A program made the translations under genes and the position numbers. Positions 62,286 through 64,000 of a stretch of DNA of 64,000 bases are shown here, one piece after another (within the stretch, counting starts at the first letter, position 1; every line of letters begins with the position of its first letter). The notes beneath the pieces are model-generated. The model was not told where the DNA came from. It saw only the letters and a program-made list of their open reading frames with translations, and ran no database searches. Origin of the DNA: Buttiauxella gaviniae ATCC 51604 (GTDB taxonomy: Bacteria; Pseudomonadota; Gammaproteobacteria; Enterobacterales; Enterobacteriaceae); the NCBI RefSeq assembly GCF_001654835.1, contig NZ_LXEP01000003.1:1-64000 (forward strand). Reading direction: 5' to 3'.

Positions 62286-63848
62286 ATGCAAACACAAAAA
62301 CCAGCGCTCGAATTACTGATTAACGACGCGCCATATCGTGATAACCCGACAGCCGTTTTCCACCAGCTGTGCGGCGCACGTCCAGCAACCTTACTGCTCG
62401 AATCCGCCGATATCGACAGCAAGGATGACTTAAAAAGCCTGCTGTTAGTTGACAGTGCGCTGCGTATTACCGCCTTGGGTGACACCGTCACGATTCACGC
62501 CCTTTCAGAAAATGGCGCCTCACTGCTTCCATTGCTGGATGCGGCTTTACCTAGCGGCGTAGAAAATAAACATTCACCACAAGGCCGTGTGTTGCGCTTC
62601 CCGGTAATCAGTTCGCTGTTGGATGAAGATGCTCGTCTGTGTTCACTGTCGGTATTTGACGCCTTCCGTCTGATGCAGGAATTGGTGACGGTGCCGGAAA
62701 ACGAGCGTGAAGCGATGTTCTTCGGCGGCTTGTTTGCATACGACCTGGTTGCAGGATTTGAAGACTTGCCCGATCTCAAGCAAGACAACAACTGCCCTGA
62801 CTACTGTTTCTACCTGGCAGAAACGTTGCTGGTTATCGACCATCAGAAAAAAAATACACGCATTCAGTCAAGCTTGTTCACCCCATCAGCTTCGGAAAAA
62901 CAGCGTTTGATTCAGCGCTCTGAACAACTGAGCAAGCAGATGCAGCAGGAACCTTCTGCGCTGCCGGTGCAAAAAGTGGAACGCATGACCTGCGAATGCA
63001 ACCAAAGCGATGAAGAGTTTGGCGATGTGGTACGCAAAATGCAGAAAGCCATTCGCATCGGTGAGATTTTCCAGGTTGTCCCATCACGCCGTTTCTCACT
63101 GCCATGCCCTTCTCCACTTGCCGCTTACCAGACACTGAAAAAGAGCAACCCAAGCCCGTATATGTTCTTTATGCAGGATAACGATTTCACTCTGTTTGGC
63201 GCATCCCCTGAAAGCTCGCTGAAATACGATGCGAAATCACGCCAGATAGAAATTTACCCAATTGCCGGGACTCGTCCACGCGGTCGCCGCGCTGATGGCT
63301 CACTTGATCGTGACCTCGACAGCCGTATTGAGCTGGAGATGCGTACCGACCATAAAGAGATGTCCGAGCATCTGATGTTGGTTGACCTGGCGCGTAACGA
63401 CCTGGCACGAATTTGCACACCAGGCAGCCGTTATGTTGCTGACCTGACTAAAGTTGACCGTTACTCCTTTGTGATGCACCTGGTATCACGTGTGGTGGGC
63501 GAACTGCATAAAGATCTCGACGTACTGCACGCTTACCGCGCCTGCATGAATATGGGCACCCTGAGCGGCGCACCAAAAGTACGCGCTATGCAGCTGATTG
63601 CCAAAGCTGAAGGTGTGCGCCGTGGCAGCTACGGCGGCGCCGTCGGCTACTTCACCGCTCATGGTGATTTAGACACCTGTATCGTTATCCGCTCCGCCTA
63701 CGTTGAAAACGGCATTGCCACCGTACAGGCCGGGGCTGGCGTAGTACTAGATTCCGTACCGCAGTCCGAAGCTGACGAAACACGTAACAAAGCCCGCGCT
63801 GTACTGCGCGCTATCGCTACCGCGCATCACGCACAGGAGATTTTCTGA
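62286..63848 (+). CDS. trpE: Anthranilate synthase component I
   Basis: TrpE converts chorismate and ammonia to anthranilate, and is feedback-inhibited by tryptophan. The 520-residue product has the Trp-binding [16 protein letters not shown] region near the N-terminus. The chorismate-binding domain contains the [18 protein letters not shown] and [11 protein letters not shown] motifs. The TGA overlaps the trpD ATG (TGATG), so translation is coupled. It is the first structural gene after the attenuator. Confidence 0.98.
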   Translation: MQTQKPALELLINDAPYRDNPTAVFHQLCGARPATLLLESADIDSKDDLKSLLLVDSALRITALGDTVTIHALSENGASLLPLLDAALPSGVENKHSPQGRVLRFPVISSLLDEDARLCSLSVFDAFRLMQELVTVPENEREAMFFGGLFAYDLVAGFEDLPDLKQDNNCPDYCFYLAETLLVIDHQKKNTRIQSSLFTPSASEKQRLIQRSEQLSKQMQQEPSALPVQKVERMTCECNQSDEEFGDVVRKMQKAIRIGEIFQVVPSRRFSLPCPSPLAAYQTLKKSNPSPYMFFMQDNDFTLFGASPESSLKYDAKSRQIEIYPIAGTRPRGRRADGSLDRDLDSRIELEMRTDHKEMSEHLMLVDLARNDLARICTPGSRYVADLTKVDRYSFVMHLVSRVVGELHKDLDVLHAYRACMNMGTLSGAPKVRAMQLIAKAEGVRRGSYGGAVGYFTAHGDLDTCIVIRSAYVENGIATVQAGAGVVLDSVPQSEADETRNKARAVLRAIATAHHAQEIF

Positions 63849-64000
63849 TGGCTGACATTCTGCTGCTCGATAATATCGACTCGTTTACCTATAACCTGGC
63901 CGATCAGCTGCGTGCTAACGGACACAATGTCGTCATCTATCGTAACCATGTTCCAGCACAGACCTTAATTGAGCGTCTGGAAACGATGGACAACCCGGTT
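63848..64000 (+). CDS. trpD: Anthranilate synthase component II / phosphoribosyltransferase, 5' part only
   Basis: The first 51 codons are inside the window. They begin [20 protein letters not shown], the start of the glutamine amidotransferase (TrpG) domain that in enterobacteria is fused to the TrpD transferase. The amidotransferase Cys and the transferase domain lie past the edge. It is coupled to trpE by a one-base overlap. Confidence 0.95.
   Translation, partial: MADILLLDNIDSFTYNLADQLRANGHNVVIYRNHVPAQTLIERLETMDNPV

Overview
The window comes from a chromosome of the family Enterobacteriaceae. From about 7.2 kb to the right edge nearly every gene is recognisable from the E. coli K-12 ttcA-to-trp region and lies in the same relative order: ttcA, fnrS, zntB, mppA, mpaA, ycjG, tpx, tyrR, ycjF-ycjX, pspDCBA/pspF, sapABCDF, fabI, yciW, rnb, pdeR (rpfR), yciZ, yciT, osmB, yciH-pyrF, lapB-lapA, pgpB, ribA, acnA, ymiA-yciX-ymiC, cysB, topA, yciN, sohB, yciK-btuR, rluB, yciO, rnm, trpL-trpE-trpD. 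Base composition near 50% GC, an intact 127-bp ERIC element and an rpfF gene beside rpfR suggest a relative of Buttiauxella, Enterobacter or Cronobacter rather than E. coli itself. The species cannot be settled from the window alone.

Positions 1-7.15 kb are accessory DNA. They hold an IS3-family remnant, a redox cassette (two aldo-keto reductases, a LysR regulator and an NAD(P)-binding reductase), a DUF1471 stress protein, a perfect 36-bp palindrome and a P4-type integrase. The integrase starts just past the 3' end of a tRNA-Gly(TCC). Beside that tRNA is a second, malformed tRNA-like gene, and next to ttcA is the decayed C-terminus of another phage integrase. This looks like two generations of mobile elements: an old prophage at the ttcA 5' end (the position used by Rac in E. 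coli) and a later island at a tRNA carried by it.

Positions 7.2-33.5 kb are core genome. They include tRNA thiolation (ttcA), the anaerobic sRNA FnrS with its FNR box, a zinc transporter, murein-peptide recycling (mppA, mpaA, ycjG), thiol peroxidase, the TyrR regulator, the phage-shock system with its sigma-54 promoter, the Sap ABC transporter, enoyl-ACP reductase and RNase II. A membrane diguanylate cyclase gene beside zntB is broken by one in-frame stop codon. It is followed by a 32-residue YoaK-like membrane peptide.

Positions 33.7-43.5 kb are the most unusual part. The c-di-GMP enzyme and BDSF receptor gene pdeR/rpfR is separated from the DSF-family signal synthase gene rpfF by a divergent pair encoding a carboxymuconolactone-decarboxylase-like protein and a LysR regulator. 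A degraded second copy of the rpfR 3' end lies directly against rpfF, so the pair appears to have been inserted or swapped into a once contiguous rpfR-rpfF locus. Between yciZ and yciT, where E. coli has nothing, sit fructose-6-phosphate aldolase and a glycyl-radical enzyme with its activase (fsaA/pflE/pflF). A perfect ACTTTC-N4-GAAAGT operator-like palindrome lies in their shared promoter region.

Positions 43.7-64 kb return to core functions: osmotic lipoprotein, pyrimidine synthesis, LPS homeostasis (LapAB), riboflavin, aconitase, cysteine regulator, topoisomerase I, corrinoid adenosylation, rRNA pseudouridylation, and the trp operon with its TrpR operator, leader peptide and attenuator. 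The window ends inside trpD.
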